Assembly (NCBI GenBank): GCA_905182465.1
Contig: CAJJBI010000002.1
Span: 80,001-144,000, forward strand
Direction: 5' to 3'
DNA: 64,000 nucleotides
DNA from: Opitutaceae bacterium BACL24 MAG-120322-bin51
GTDB taxonomy: Bacteria > Verrucomicrobiota > Verrucomicrobiia > Opitutales > Coraliomargaritaceae
The notes beneath the pieces are model-generated. The model saw only the letters and a program-made list of their open reading frames with translations. It was not told where the DNA came from and made no database searches. The position numbers and the translations under genes are program-made. Positions 28,427-38,645 of this stretch are shown here, piece after piece (the first letter of the stretch is position 1; every line of letters begins with the position of its first letter).

Positions 28427-30095
28427 ATGTCCGAACCCATCTACATTTTTGGCCACAAAAACCCTGATGCCGACGCCATTTGTTCCGCACTAGCCTACGA
28501 AGCTTATAAACATGCCATCGGGCAGACTGAATATGTGGCGGCGCGTTGCGGCAACTCCAATGCCCGCATCGATGCGATCCTAGAGCGCTTTAAGACACCC
28601 CTGCCCTCGCTTCATCGGCGATGTGACCCCACGCGTGGGTAACATTATGCAAAGTCTGGTGCGCACCGTGACCAAGAAGAGCACCTGTGCGGGTGCGCTT
28701 GAGTTGATCGACCAATACGATGTACGCGCCCTCCCAGTTGTGGACGACGGTGGACAGATCGAAGGTTTAGTCTCCATCTTCCAACTTGGCGAATTTTTCA
28801 TCCCTAAGCCACACGAACCTCGCGCCATGCGTCGTGTCAAAACCTGCGTGCAATCCATCATCGACTCGCTCAATGCCAAGGTGCTCCACGCGGACAATAT
28901 TGACGAAATCGAAGAACTCTTCGTCCGTATCGGCGCGATGGATATTCGCTCCTTTGGTAGTCACCACAAGGAAAACGGGCTCACCTCTGATCGTAGCATC
29001 ATCGTTGTCGGCGACCGCCGGGACATCCAAGAGCGCTGCCTTGAGCTCGGCGTAAGACTCCTCGTCATCACAGGCGCGCTCGAAGTTGATGAAGAAGTGA
29101 TCGAACGAGCTCGCGAATCTAATATCTCGCTCATCGTTAGCCCCTACGACTCGGCAACAACCTCGTGGATCATCCGCACAGCGACCCACATTGATGGTCT
29201 ATTCGAGCCCAAAGTTAGTTGCTTCAGCGCAGAAGACCACATCTCCTCGGTCAAGCGCAGGATCGCCAATAGCAACGATCCGCTCTATCTCGTTGTCAAC
29301 GACGAGAAACAATTAATCGGTGTCTTCTCCAAGAGCGACATCCTTCGCCCCAGCCGCACCCGTATCGCACTGGTCGACCACAACGAGCTAGGCCAAGCCG
29401 TCAACGGTGCCAGCGAAGTGCAAATTACCGAAATTCTCGATCACCACCGACTCGGCAACATACCGACCGAGCAACCGATTCTCTTTATCAATCGGCCCGT
29501 CGGTTCGACCTGCTCGATTGTAGCCGATCTCTTCAAAACTCATAAACTGACGCCTGAACCAAACATCGCTGGCATCATGATGGCTGGTATCATCTCCGAC
29601 ACCTTACTACTCAACAGCCCGACTGCGACGCCGCTCGAAGGTGAACTGCTCGACTGGCTCTCGCCCATAGCTGGCATTGAGCCGGAAGCACTCGCAGATA
29701 TCATTTTCACTGCGGGATCGGTCGTCATCAACAGCAAGCCTGCAGAAGTCATCAGCTCAGATTGTAAAATCTACGACGAGGGCGAACTACGCTTTTCCGT
29801 CTCGCAGATCGAAGAGCTCGGTTTCGACAAGTTTTGGAAAAAAGAAGACGCGCTCGGTAAAGCGCTGGAAGCCTACCGCATAAAGGAAAAGTTATTTTTT
29901 AGCTTTCTTCTCGTCACTGATATTAATTCGCATGATTCCCTGCTCGTCGTCGCAGGTAACGATGAATTAAAGGCCTCGATCAACTACCCACAACGCGGGC
30001 AGAGCAACATCTACGAACTCTCTGGCATCGTCAGCCGCAAGAAGCAATTAATCCCCTACATCTCGTCGCTACTTAAAACGATGGGTGTGGTGTAG
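28427..30095 (+). CDS. Family II Mn-dependent inorganic pyrophosphatase with CBS and DRTGG domains (frameshifted)
   Basis: Hydrolyses pyrophosphate with a DHH active site; the regulatory insert probably senses adenine nucleotides. The N-terminus MSEPIYIFGHKNPDADAICS has the family metal motif. At about 28601-28611 the frame breaks; one extra base there interrupts LPxFIGDVTPRVGNIM, which then continues in the next frame to 30095. Corrected length is about 555 residues. Order: N-terminal DHH part, CBS (about 65-125), DRTGG-like domain (about 135-255), second CBS (about 260-310), then VDHNELGQAV, LDHHRLGN, and the DHHA2 domain to the end. The long insert is known from clostridial CBS-PPases. An internal restart at 28623 would lack the first metal motif and be inactive. 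Confidence 0.88.
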
Positions 30096-30192
30096 AAATA
30101 TTTCTTTCGTAGCGTGCGGCTACATTGCTGTGAGGAGCTTACTCATACCCGTATCTGATAGACGGCTTCATTGCCGCGAACAAGCTCACTCT

Positions 30193-31002
30193 CTACGGAT
30201 GTCTGATCTCATGGAAAAATGACTCAGTGCCTGCGAGATAAGGCGAAAAATCCATTCGTGGGTGAAATTGCTTCAAGGGAAAAGGCGAGATTTCAGTAAA
30301 GACCCATTTCAGGCCGACCGATTCGCACAGCGCGTAAGCCGCCGCGATGTCCCAGACTTTTACACGATAGTCGATCACGCCAGTCAAATAACCCGTCGCC
30401 ACATAAGCTGCCATCAGCGCGCCACTACCGATACAGCGCACTCGATATTTCGACATGAGAGGCGCCAATTTTTCTAACTGTTTGGACGACATCGGAAAGT
30501 GCAAGCCGACCATCGTCTGCGCATCGGCCACAGTCGCATCACGATCAATTTTCTTCTGGTTTCTAAATAAACCATAGCCCACACCCCCCTCCAGCAGATC
30601 CTCTGTGCTGTGGTCGTAGATAAATCCATAAACTGGCTCCCCATCAAATAAGAGCGCGAGCGAGATCGCGCAAAAAGAGCAAGCCAAAGCATAGTTGTTC
30701 GTGCCATCAATTGGATCGATGACCCATGCAAAGCGCGCTTCCAATGTCAGCGTCTCATCCAGAGGACTAGCCTCTTCGCTACAGTAATCATCCTGTGGAA
30801 AGTTCTGACGTAATTCAGCGAAGATTTTCTCTGAAATCGCAAAGTCAGCAAAAGTCACCCGAGTATCGTCTTCCTTCCACTCTGAGGAAACGTCACCAAA
30901 CTGGCGTCCGAAGAACGGCACTTGATCACGAACTGCCACTCGCCCCGCATTGATTCGGTGGCGCATCTGATCCTCGAGTTGAGCTTTGGCTTGGCGGTTC
31001 AT
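30193..31002 (-). CDS. Inositol monophosphatase family protein
   Basis: A 269-residue Mg2+/Li+-type sugar-phosphate phosphatase. Motif A appears as YCSEEASPLDE near residue 73 and AWVIDPIDGTNNYAL near 92, giving the metal ligands Glu, Asp, Asp. Motif B is VKVWDIAAAYALCESVG near 217. The substrate could be inositol phosphate, histidinol phosphate or 3'-phosphoadenosine-5'-phosphate; the sequence does not decide. It lies alone on the minus strand, 111 bp from the TPR gene. Confidence 0.88.
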   Translation of the reverse strand: MNRQAKAQLEDQMRHRINAGRVAVRDQVPFFGRQFGDVSSEWKEDDTRVTFADFAISEKIFAELRQNFPQDDYCSEEASPLDETLTLEARFAWVIDPIDGTNNYALACSFCAISLALLFDGEPVYGFIYDHSTEDLLEGGVGYGLFRNQKKIDRDATVADAQTMVGLHFPMSSKQLEKLAPLMSKYRVRCIGSGALMAAYVATGYLTGVIDYRVKVWDIAAAYALCESVGLKWVFTEISPFPLKQFHPRMDFSPYLAGTESFFHEIRHP

Positions 31003-31113
31003 ATTTCTGACAGTGAAAAAGATAGACCCAGTAAGGCGCGTGACCCCGCGTGATCAAAACAATCATTCTGTTCGTGTAAATCAGCCATATTGATCATGAA
31101 GGAAGCTACTTAA

Positions 31114-31925
31114 CTAAGGGCTCCTCTGTCGTATAAAGCGCTCCCAAAAGGGAATTTCTAGTGTTTTTTCCAAGTCTAAAATACGCTCTAGAATAATACC
31201 CTTTTGGGCAGAGGGTGTATTCGGTAGTTGATATGTCAGATTCTTAAGAAAATCATAAGCCTCTATATCAAGCCCCTGTTTACGTAGGAGTTCTGCATGT
31301 ATGCGCGCCGCAAAATAAGGCGCATCATCTTGCTGAGAGGCCCGGAGGAACCACTTCGCCGCCTTGGCATCGTCTTTAAGGCGGTTAAGGTAAATCTGAG
31401 CTTTCTCCAAATAAAGCTTGGCATTATCAGGGTGAAACTCGAGCGCTTGATCAATCAGATCAAAAGCTTGCGCAGATTGTTCCAGATCAATCGCCTGCTG
31501 ACGCCCCTCGGGGACGTCTGAATAGCCACCCTCCTCTCGTATCCGCCAATTGGGTACGTCGTAAGCGATCATACGACTGCCATTGATCCAGAAAAAGTCT
31601 GGTCTGGGGTCAAGCGTCGTCACCAGTCGCACCATCGAATCAAGCTTTGCGTTCGGTCTTTACGTTCCCAGATCGTATTGGTTCGTATCCAAAGGAAATC
31701 CGCAAGAATCGCGCGAAAGCCTCCGAGCACACCGATGACCAAGCCTTGTCCTAGTGCGCCCTCAAGCGCTTCAAGATTCATTTCAGACTGCCCCGCTTTG
31801 ACCGATTGCCAGGCTGGTGCTTCGATCGGACGAATTAGTAAGCCAAGCAATACGAGGATGAGCAGAATCGAAACGATTCGGATCAAGCGCATGAGAAATG
31901 GATGTTGCAGAAACTTCACGATCAA
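31114..31925 (-). CDS. Membrane-anchored TPR protein downstream of an ABC exporter (frameshifted)
   Basis: I do not recognise a named family. The first part starts at the ATG at 31925 (MIVKFLQHPFLMRLIRIVSI): one transmembrane helix (about 13-32), then a periplasmic segment including a hydrophobic RAILADFLWIRTN stretch. The frame breaks near 31650: one missing base separates WERKDRT from KLDSMVRLVTTLDPRPDFFW, which runs to the stop at 31114. The second part has TPR-like helix pairs (ALEFHPDNAKLYLEKAQIYL and the following repeat). Corrected length is about 270 residues. Its place 108 bp after an ABC-2 permease suggests it works with that exporter; this is inference. Confidence 0.7.
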
Positions 31926-32033
31926 ATAACAGGTCCTATGGGCTTAAGTTGTGAAGCCTGCTGCGAAGAACCACGCTTGGGCGGACCCCACAAGTAACGC
32001 CCCTAAGAATGTTTTCTTTCTCTTACGCATCTC

Positions 32034-32876
32034 CTAAATCTCTCGGCGGCGAAAATTCACCTGAGCGAGTAGGATGAAGGCTACTACGTAGATTGCACCG
32101 TAGCCTGTAATCTGGAGAACAGTGCTCACCGCAGGCGCTTTTTCCACATCAAAGACGAGTTGATCACCAATGTTGAAGAGCTGAAAATTCGGAAAAATAA
32201 GGCCAAGCCCCAAGACAAGAATACGCTCCCATCCAGCTTCCATGCTCGTGTAGGCATCGCGTGCGATGTATTGAAGTTGGCAAATAACCAGCATAAAAAA
32301 GGAGACCACAATTGTGTAGAGATTCGTATTGGAGAAACTCGCAACAAAGAGTGTGAATGCTGCAAGTATACCAAACTTCATCCATTGCAGAAAACCGAAG
32401 AGGAAAACATCGCCGTAGCGAATCAGCGAGCCATTCAAAATAAGCTCATTACCGAGGCGTTCGAGTAAGGCCATTTCGCGCCAGTATAAAATCCCGCTCA
32501 GCACCAGCGTAATGACCAAGGTAAAGCAGAGCAGTAACAAGTGCGCACCGAGGAACTTACCCGCCAAGAACTCTAGCTTATAGACAGGCTTGGCCAGCAT
32601 AGTCAGGGCAGTTCGGTTTTCCATCTCATTAAAAAAGAGCTGCGTAGTCGCTGTGATCGAAAGAATCGAACCAAAGAAGAAGAGCGCTCCGAAACCGAAA
32701 TCCGTAATGAATTTCAGCTCCCCTGTGCCGAAATCGAACTGCTGAAAAAATGTCGAACTGCCCACCAGAGCGATTGAGATCAGCAACAAGGAGTTGAAGA
32801 ATTTCTGTCTCACGGCCTCTAAGAAAGTCGTGCCTGCGATCAAGCGGATGCGTGTGAATGAATCGGTGATCTTCAT
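32034..32876 (-). CDS. ABC-2 type transporter permease
   Basis: A 280-residue inner-membrane protein with six hydrophobic segments (about 20-40, 65-85, 110-135, 170-190, 195-215, 255-275). It carries the ABC-2 feature FFNEMENRTALTMLAKPVYK near residue 83, typical of NosY/gliding-type permeases. Its ATG overlaps the stop of the upstream ATPase by 4 bp, so the two are translated together and should form one transporter. The cargo is unknown. Confidence 0.85.
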   Translation of the reverse strand: MKITDSFTRIRLIAGTTFLEAVRQKFFNSLLLISIALVGSSTFFQQFDFGTGELKFITDFGFGALFFFGSILSITATTQLFFNEMENRTALTMLAKPVYKLEFLAGKFLGAHLLLLCFTLVITLVLSGILYWREMALLERLGNELILNGSLIRYGDVFLFGFLQWMKFGILAAFTLFVASFSNTNLYTIVVSFFMLVICQLQYIARDAYTSMEAGWERILVLGLGLIFPNFQLFNIGDQLVFDVEKAPAVSTVLQITGYGAIYVVAFILLAQVNFRRREI

Positions 32877-33760
32877 GATTCTTCGCCCCCTTCCTGCTGG
32901 GTCGCATGTTCAATCTCGCGCTCATGAACTTCCTTAAGGAAGTAAGCATCTAGGCTCAGCCTAGGCTTCTCCACTCGAGCTAGCCGCCCACCTTGCGCCT
33001 TAATCTCAGCTTCAACTGCTGCGCGACCCTCGGCGCTGAGTCCTTGCACAACGAGGGATTCTGCATCTTTTTCTTCGACGAGATCGTCGACCCGTCCCTC
33101 ACGCACGAGCTTCCCGCGATGGAGAATCGCTACGCGGTCGCAAAGCCCTTCAATTTGTGCGAGCAAATGAGAAGACAATAAGATAGTTTTACCACGGCGT
33201 TTAAGCTCGCGGACAATCTCTGCGATTGCCGCCGAACCAAGTGGGTCAACTCCAGCAGTAGGTTCGTCCAGTATAACAAGTTGGGGATCATGGACCAAGG
33301 ATTGTGCGAGTCCAATACGTTGGAGCATACCTTTCGAGTAAGTGCCAACCCGACGGTTGGCAGCCTCGGTCATCCCAACGAGTTTAATTACTGAGTCCAC
33401 CGCCGCGTCGATTTCCACCCGCGGCACCATACAAATACGTGCGTAGTAGCGCACGAGTTCGCGCCCTGTAAGATAACGATAAAAGTAAGGTGCCTCGGGC
33501 AAGAAACCAACACTACGGCGGGCATCGACTAATTTGCTTGGCCTGCCATAAATCTCGCAAGTGCCCGTCGAGGCTTCAAGCAGACCTAATATAATTTTAA
33601 TCGTCGTGCTCTTGCCGGAGCCATTAGGTCCGAGCAGTCCGAAAATCTCGTTATCGCCCACTTCAAGACAGAGATCATCGACGGCGCGCAACTTCATGCC
33701 GCGCATGCCGACAGCGAAATCTTTGGTTAAATTTTGGATGCGAATTGCGGGGGTAGACAT
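32873..33760 (-). CDS. ABC transporter ATP-binding protein
   Basis: A 295-residue ABC ATPase. Walker A reads GPNGSGKSTT near residue 45, the Q-loop FLPEAPYFYRYLTGREL near 88, the signature YSKGMLQRIGLAQSL near 142, Walker B LVILDEPTAGVDP near 161, and the H-loop SSHLLAQIEGLCDRVAIL near 197. The C-terminal ~70 residues (VDDLVEEKDAESLVVQ on) form an accessory domain common in ABC-2 exporters. It pairs with the permease at 32034-32876 by a 4-bp overlap. Confidence 0.92.
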   Translation of the reverse strand: MSTPAIRIQNLTKDFAVGMRGMKLRAVDDLCLEVGDNEIFGLLGPNGSGKSTTIKIILGLLEASTGTCEIYGRPSKLVDARRSVGFLPEAPYFYRYLTGRELVRYYARICMVPRVEIDAAVDSVIKLVGMTEAANRRVGTYSKGMLQRIGLAQSLVHDPQLVILDEPTAGVDPLGSAAIAEIVRELKRRGKTILLSSHLLAQIEGLCDRVAILHRGKLVREGRVDDLVEEKDAESLVVQGLSAEGRAAVEAEIKAQGGRLARVEKPRLSLDAYFLKEVHEREIEHATQQEGGEES

Positions 33761-33767
33761 TGTGCGA

Positions 33768-34049
33768 TTATTGTTCTATGCGGAAATTTTGGCAAGTGCG
33801 GTTGCCGGTGACTGTTTTGATTACACTCTCTTTAATGTAATTTTTCAATTCAGACTCCACTTCGGCCTGAAAGGCGACCACTTCAGCCTCTCCTCCTTCG
33901 GCGTAAAGATGCACTCTGCCATCGACCATGTTCTGGACATAGCCTGTCACATCAAAGCCCTTGGCCACGCCCACCGTCTGGTAACGAAAACCTACGCCTT
34001 GCACATGGCCTTCAAACCAGCAGTTCATCTGAAAAACACGATTATCCAT
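33768..34049 (-). CDS. Acylphosphatase
   Basis: A small cytoplasmic enzyme that hydrolyses carboxyl-phosphate bonds. The frame is open from 34091, but the ATG at 34049 gives MDNRVFQMNCWFEGHVQGVG, 93 residues, the normal size. The catalytic Arg and Asn are in GHVQGVGFRYQTVGVAKG (about 14-31) and TGYVQNMVDGRVHLYAEG (about 36-53). It lies 7 bp before the ABC ATPase gene on the same strand, perhaps co-transcribed. Confidence 0.9.
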   Translation of the reverse strand: MDNRVFQMNCWFEGHVQGVGFRYQTVGVAKGFDVTGYVQNMVDGRVHLYAEGGEAEVVAFQAEVESELKNYIKESVIKTVTGNRTCQNFRIEQ

Positions 34050-34139
34050 AATAAACAAAATTTTATAGAATCCCGATCGTTGCAAGTGCATTAGAGCCTT
34101 GTCTCAGTGCTTTTTAAGCGCAGTCATAACTGTTCGCAC

Positions 34140-35814
34140 ATGCCAGACGCCTTTTCAGATCATATTGAACCGACACTCGTTGATATCATATTGCCACTTG
34201 AGCAATCTGAGGATACTGAGGCGCAAAAAGCTGCCGTTGCCGCAAAACTAAATACAAAGATCTCGCAGATAGTCGAACTGCGCCTACGCAAACACTCTAT
34301 CGACGCACGCCAGCGCACGATTAAGGTGCAGTTGCGCTTTGAAGTTGGGGTCGGCGAGTCACTAGCGCCAGAACCTGAACTGCACCCAAAATACCCAACG
34401 GCATCATCCGACGCAAAGAACGTTATCATCGTCGGCTGTGGTCCCGCGGGGCTGTTTGCCGCTTTGCGCTGTCTGGAGCTTGGGCTGAAACCAATAATCC
34501 TCGAACGTGGTAAAGACGCCTCTGCCCGTCGATTTGATCTAGGTCCAATCCTGAAAGAAGGTCGGGTGATCGAAGACTCCAACTATTGCTTCGGCGAAGG
34601 TGGCGCGGGCACTTTTTCCGACGGCAAGCTCTACACCCGTGCTACGAAGCGTGGCCCCGTCCGGACAATCTATGAAACGCTCGTCGCCCACGGTGCGCCC
34701 GAACGCATCCTTATCGATGCGCACCCCCACATCGGCTCAAACCTCTTACCAAAGGTCGTCATGGCGATGCGCGAATCGATCCGTAGCGCGGGCGGCGAAG
34801 TGTATTTCGGCACAAAGGTAGAATCATTCATCATCCATGAGAGAAAAATGGCTGGCGTGCGCACCACCGATGGTCGTGAGTTTTTGAGTGGCCAAGTCAT
34901 TCTCGCTACTGGTCATTCAGCGCGCGACATTTACGAGCAACTACACGCACAAAAGGTGCGAACTAGAGCAGACACCGTTCGCAGTCGGCGTACGGATCGA
35001 ACACCCGCAAGCACAGATCGACAGCCTTCAATACCACACGCCGCAAGGTCAGGAGCGCTCCGCGCTATTGCCCGCAGCTAGCTATCGACTCGCCACGAAG
35101 ATCGACAACCGCGGAGTCCACTCTTTTTGCATGTGCCCGGGTGGCTTTATCGTGCCGGCGGCTACGGAGAACGACGAGGTGGTCGTTAACGGCATGAGCC
35201 TCGCACGGCGTGACTCCCCTTTTGCCAATAGCGGCATGGTCGTCACAGTAGAGCCGGAAGATACCGCTCCATTCGTCTCGGAACACGGCGTCCTAGCAGG
35301 CATCGCCTTTCAAAAATCGCTCGAACGCGCCGCCAAGCAGCACGGCGGGGGCGGTCAAGTCGCGCCAGGTCAACGGGTCACAGATTTTCTCGCGGGCAAA
35401 GACTCCGCTGATCTCCCGAAGACCAGTTACTTTCCTGGCATAATTCCCTCGCGGATTGACCAGATTCTGCCCGAGTGGATCACAAGCCGTCTGCGTCGCG
35501 GACTTGATATATTCGGCAAACAAATGCGCGGCTACATAACCGAGGAATGTAACCTGATCGGCTTCGAAACTCGAACAAGCTCACCCGTACGCATCCCGCG
35601 CGATGAACGCACATTGCAACACTCAGAAATTAGCGGTCTCTACCCCTGTGGCGAAGGCGCTGGCTTTGCTGGCGGCATCGTCAGTGCTGCACTTGATGGT
35701 ATGCGTTGCGCGGAGGCAGCAGCAGAAAGTAGGGGCTACACTAGTCAAGACCGTCGAACCCCAGAACCCACAACGACTCCGTCTTCACAAGTGAAGCCCC
35801 AACTCAGCTCATGA
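34140..35814 (+). CDS. COG2509-type FAD-dependent oxidoreductase (frameshifted)
   Basis: An uncharacterised flavoprotein of the group annotated as NAD(P)/FAD-dependent oxidoreductase. The start is at the ATG at 34140 (MPDAFSDHIEPTLVDIILPL). An N-terminal ~90-residue domain is followed by the Rossmann FAD motif IIVGCGPAGLFAALRCLELG near 98 and the family signature NYCFGEGGAGTFSDGKLYTR near 152. Near 34959 an extra base interrupts the protein between HAQKV and ELEQTPFAVGVRIEHPQ; the rest continues to 35814 and ends with YPCGEGAGFAGGIVSAALDG, the C-terminal FAD contact. Corrected length is about 557 residues. Its stop overlaps the dinG start (ATGA). Confidence 0.88.
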
Positions 35815-37895
35815 TCGGCCTCATCGAAAATACAGGTGGCGGTGAAAATAAATCACCCCATATGCCAAAAGGCTACCTCTTCGCTCTCGTCGAGAGCATC
35901 TTCAAAGAGGGCGGTTACTTACAAACCGAAATGCAGCTTGATCACCGCGCGGAACAAGCGGCCATGGCAGTATCGGTCGCCACCTCGCTGGAGTCCGACC
36001 AACCGCTTCTCTTTGAAGCTGGCACAGGCGTAGGTAAGAGTCTCGCCTATTTAATTCCTGGTATCATCCACTCCGTCGATAGCGAACGCCCATTCATCAT
36101 CTCTAGCCACACGATCAGCCTTCAGGAACAAATCCGAGAGAAGGATCTTAAAATTTGCCGCAATCTTTTCACCAAAGTTCCCGAACTGCGCCGCTACGGC
36201 GCGTTCAAGACTGCCCTAATGGTAGGAAAGGGGAACTATTGCTGTAGCACGCGCCTTAGTAACGCACTCAAAGATGCCCAGTCGGCCAAGCAGACCGAGA
36301 TGTTTAAAAGCGACGAACGCGACGACCTCGTCCGTATCGCCACGTGGTCGGCCGTAGCGAAGAACGGCGTCATCCAAGAACTTTCTCCTCCACCGCTACC
36401 CGAGGTCTGGGATGCAGTCAATGCCGACAGCTCCACTTGCTCTCGAAAGAATTGCGATTCAAACACCTGTTTTTACCAACGTGCCCGCAAACAGTTACTT
36501 TCGGCCAACTGTGTAATCGTAAATCACAGTCTCCTTTTCTCTTTAATCAACGCAGGCATGCAGCCTGAGGGTGATGCCAAAGGCATTCTTTTGGCCGACG
36601 ACTTTGTCGTGCTCGACGAAGCCCACCGCCTACCTGCAATAGCTACTGACCACTTCGGCACCCACGTCAGTTCCTTTGCTGTGGATAGGGCACTCAAACG
36701 CATCTACAATCCCCGCACCAATCGCGGCATCCTCAAGCGTGAGGGTCAAGCGTGGGATCAAGATGCCGTTGCCAATGCGCTGGATGCCGCCCACGAATTT
36801 TTCAGCTATCTAGGCGACACCTATCTTGCCAAAAACCCGATCCAGCGCATCCACAAGCCCGACTTCTGCGACAACATACTGACAGGGCCGCTCAAAGAAG
36901 TGACCGAGCGCCTAGGTGCCCTCATCCAAAAGAGCGACGATGAGCGCGCCCAAGACGAGCTACGAGACCACCGTCGCCGTATCCTCGGCTACCGCGATGC
37001 GATCAACGGTTTCATCACTTTCGCCGATGAAGACCATGTGCAGTGGCTTGAACGCGGTGGCAAGAAGGGACAAAGCGTAACACTTCGTAGCGCCCCACTG
37101 GATGTAGCACCCTACTTGCGGAAATACGTTTTCCAGCGCGGCACCTCAGCGGTATTAACTAGTGCCACCCTCTCCGACGGAAAAAATATGGATGCGTTTC
37201 AAGAAACCGTCGGCGGGCAAGCAGCAGAAAAAGAAATCGTGTATTCGCCTTTTAACTACACGAAGAACTGCCGCATCTACATTGCCAGCGACGCCCCGCA
37301 GCCTGAACCGGGACAAGGGCGTCTCGACCTCGACTACCTCGCCAATATGATTTGCTGGTGCGCCCGTCACGTCGAAGGCGGTACGCTTGTTCTCTTCACT
37401 AGTCACTTTGACCTGCGCCAAGTGAGCGAGCGCACTCAAGGATTCTTTGATAAGATCAAACGTCCCCTATTTACCCAGGGTCATCAGATGGCGCGCAGCG
37501 AGCTAACGAAGCAATTCGCCGCGGCAGGCAACGGTGTGCTCTTTGGAACTGATAGCTTCTGGACAGGGGTCGATATACCTGGAGCTGCGCTCTCGCAAGT
37601 CATTATAACACGACTCCCTTTTGACAGTCCCGGTCACCCCGTGAACGAAGCTCGAAGTGAATACATCCGTACACGCGGAGGCAATCCCTTCGCTGAAATG
37701 ACGGTGCCCGATGCTCTCGTTAAATTCCGCCAAGGCATTGGCCGTCTCATTAGACGCCATGAAGACAGCGGCAACATAGTGGTTCTTGACTCACGTATTT
37801 TGACTAAGCCTTACGGTGCACGTTTCACCGAAGCCCTACCCATCAAAGACTACTTACGCTTCAATCGCGAAAATCGCGATTCCGTATTCGCCTAG
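35811..37895 (+). CDS. dinG: DinG/YoaA-like ATP-dependent DNA helicase
   Basis: A 694-residue XPD-family superfamily 2 helicase, expected to unwind DNA 5' to 3' and to resolve D-loops or R-loops. Walker A is FEAGTGVGKSLAYLIP near 68. The box II motif is VVLDEAHRLPAI near 266. Four cysteines placed for a 4Fe-4S cluster lie near residues 144-145, 210, 215 and 220 (YCCS; SSTCSRKNCDSNTC). Later motifs include ALVLTSATL-type AVLTSATLSDG near 446, FGTDSFWTGVDIPG near 580, and the end motif FRQGIGRLIRRHEDSG near 642. It overlaps the upstream flavoprotein gene by 4 bp. Confidence 0.88.
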   Translation: MIGLIENTGGGENKSPHMPKGYLFALVESIFKEGGYLQTEMQLDHRAEQAAMAVSVATSLESDQPLLFEAGTGVGKSLAYLIPGIIHSVDSERPFIISSHTISLQEQIREKDLKICRNLFTKVPELRRYGAFKTALMVGKGNYCCSTRLSNALKDAQSAKQTEMFKSDERDDLVRIATWSAVAKNGVIQELSPPPLPEVWDAVNADSSTCSRKNCDSNTCFYQRARKQLLSANCVIVNHSLLFSLINAGMQPEGDAKGILLADDFVVLDEAHRLPAIATDHFGTHVSSFAVDRALKRIYNPRTNRGILKREGQAWDQDAVANALDAAHEFFSYLGDTYLAKNPIQRIHKPDFCDNILTGPLKEVTERLGALIQKSDDERAQDELRDHRRRILGYRDAINGFITFADEDHVQWLERGGKKGQSVTLRSAPLDVAPYLRKYVFQRGTSAVLTSATLSDGKNMDAFQETVGGQAAEKEIVYSPFNYTKNCRIYIASDAPQPEPGQGRLDLDYLANMICWCARHVEGGTLVLFTSHFDLRQVSERTQGFFDKIKRPLFTQGHQMARSELTKQFAAAGNGVLFGTDSFWTGVDIPGAALSQVIITRLPFDSPGHPVNEARSEYIRTRGGNPFAEMTVPDALVKFRQGIGRLIRRHEDSGNIVVLDSRILTKPYGARFTEALPIKDYLRFNRENRDSVFA

Positions 37896-37922
37896 TTCCG
37901 CATAATTGTTTTCATACTTTCA

Positions 37923-38639
37923 ATGCAACTTTCCTCCTACGGCATAACTAATCAAGGCAAAGTCCGCCACACGAACGAAGACGCGCTCTTCATCGACGAG
38001 GCGCATCAAGTCTATGCCGTTGCCGACGGACTGGGTGGTCTCCCAGGTGGAGCCCAAGCGAGTCAGCGTATCGTGCAACTATTGGAGCAAACAATGAAGC
38101 GCGTCGATTCCAGTCAGGAGCGTGTCGACCTTACTGAGCTCATTAACGGCATCAACGAGATCGTCGCTAAAGAAGGTCTCGAAGCCCATCCTTTCACAGG
38201 AACGGGCAGCACCCTAACCATCGGACAAATTGTCGGCAACCAGTTGCTCATCGGCCACATCGGCGACTCGGCCGCCTACCTATTACGCGGCGAAGATCTC
38301 GAAAAGCTGACCATCGATCACACCATGGCTCAGGAGCTGATTAACCGACAAGGTGAATCAGCGCGTGCCGTCATGCCACCAGAATACTCGCACACCCTCA
38401 CCCGTTGCGTTGGCCAAGGCAAAACTCTCCGCGTTGATAATGCGCGCATCACCATCGAGCCTGGCGACCGCTTACTACTTTGCACTGATGGGCTCGATAA
38501 AGTAATCTCAAGTGAGGCAATTAAAGAAGCGCTCGCTCGTAAACAAAGCCCCGAAGAAGCCTGCCACCAGCTCACGCAAATGGCCAACGACAACGAGGGT
38601 CCCGACAACATCACGGTCATCGTCATTCAAATATTGTAG
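37923..38639 (+). CDS. PP2C-family protein serine/threonine phosphatase
   Basis: A 238-residue cytoplasmic PPM phosphatase of the PrpC/Stp type. Motif 1 is GKVRHTNEDALFIDE near residue 11 and motif 2 is VADGLGGLPGGAQAS near 34 (the Asp and Gly metal ligands). GTGSTLTIGQIVGNQLLIGHIGDSAAYLLR near 93 and LLLCTDGLDKVI near 185 follow, and NDNEGPDNITVIVI near 221 closes the active site. No transmembrane segment or kinase partner is visible nearby. It is followed 6 bp later by a small TPR gene on the same strand. Confidence 0.92.
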   Translation: MQLSSYGITNQGKVRHTNEDALFIDEAHQVYAVADGLGGLPGGAQASQRIVQLLEQTMKRVDSSQERVDLTELINGINEIVAKEGLEAHPFTGTGSTLTIGQIVGNQLLIGHIGDSAAYLLRGEDLEKLTIDHTMAQELINRQGESARAVMPPEYSHTLTRCVGQGKTLRVDNARITIEPGDRLLLCTDGLDKVISSEAIKEALARKQSPEEACHQLTQMANDNEGPDNITVIVIQIL

Positions 38640-38645
38640 GAGCTA

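Noticed and set aside
28601..28623. Programmed +1 frameshifting as a genome-wide feature
   Set aside because: In the pyrophosphatase, the COG2509 protein and proA the conserved protein sequence resumes well before the zero-frame stop, and the sites share no slippery motif.
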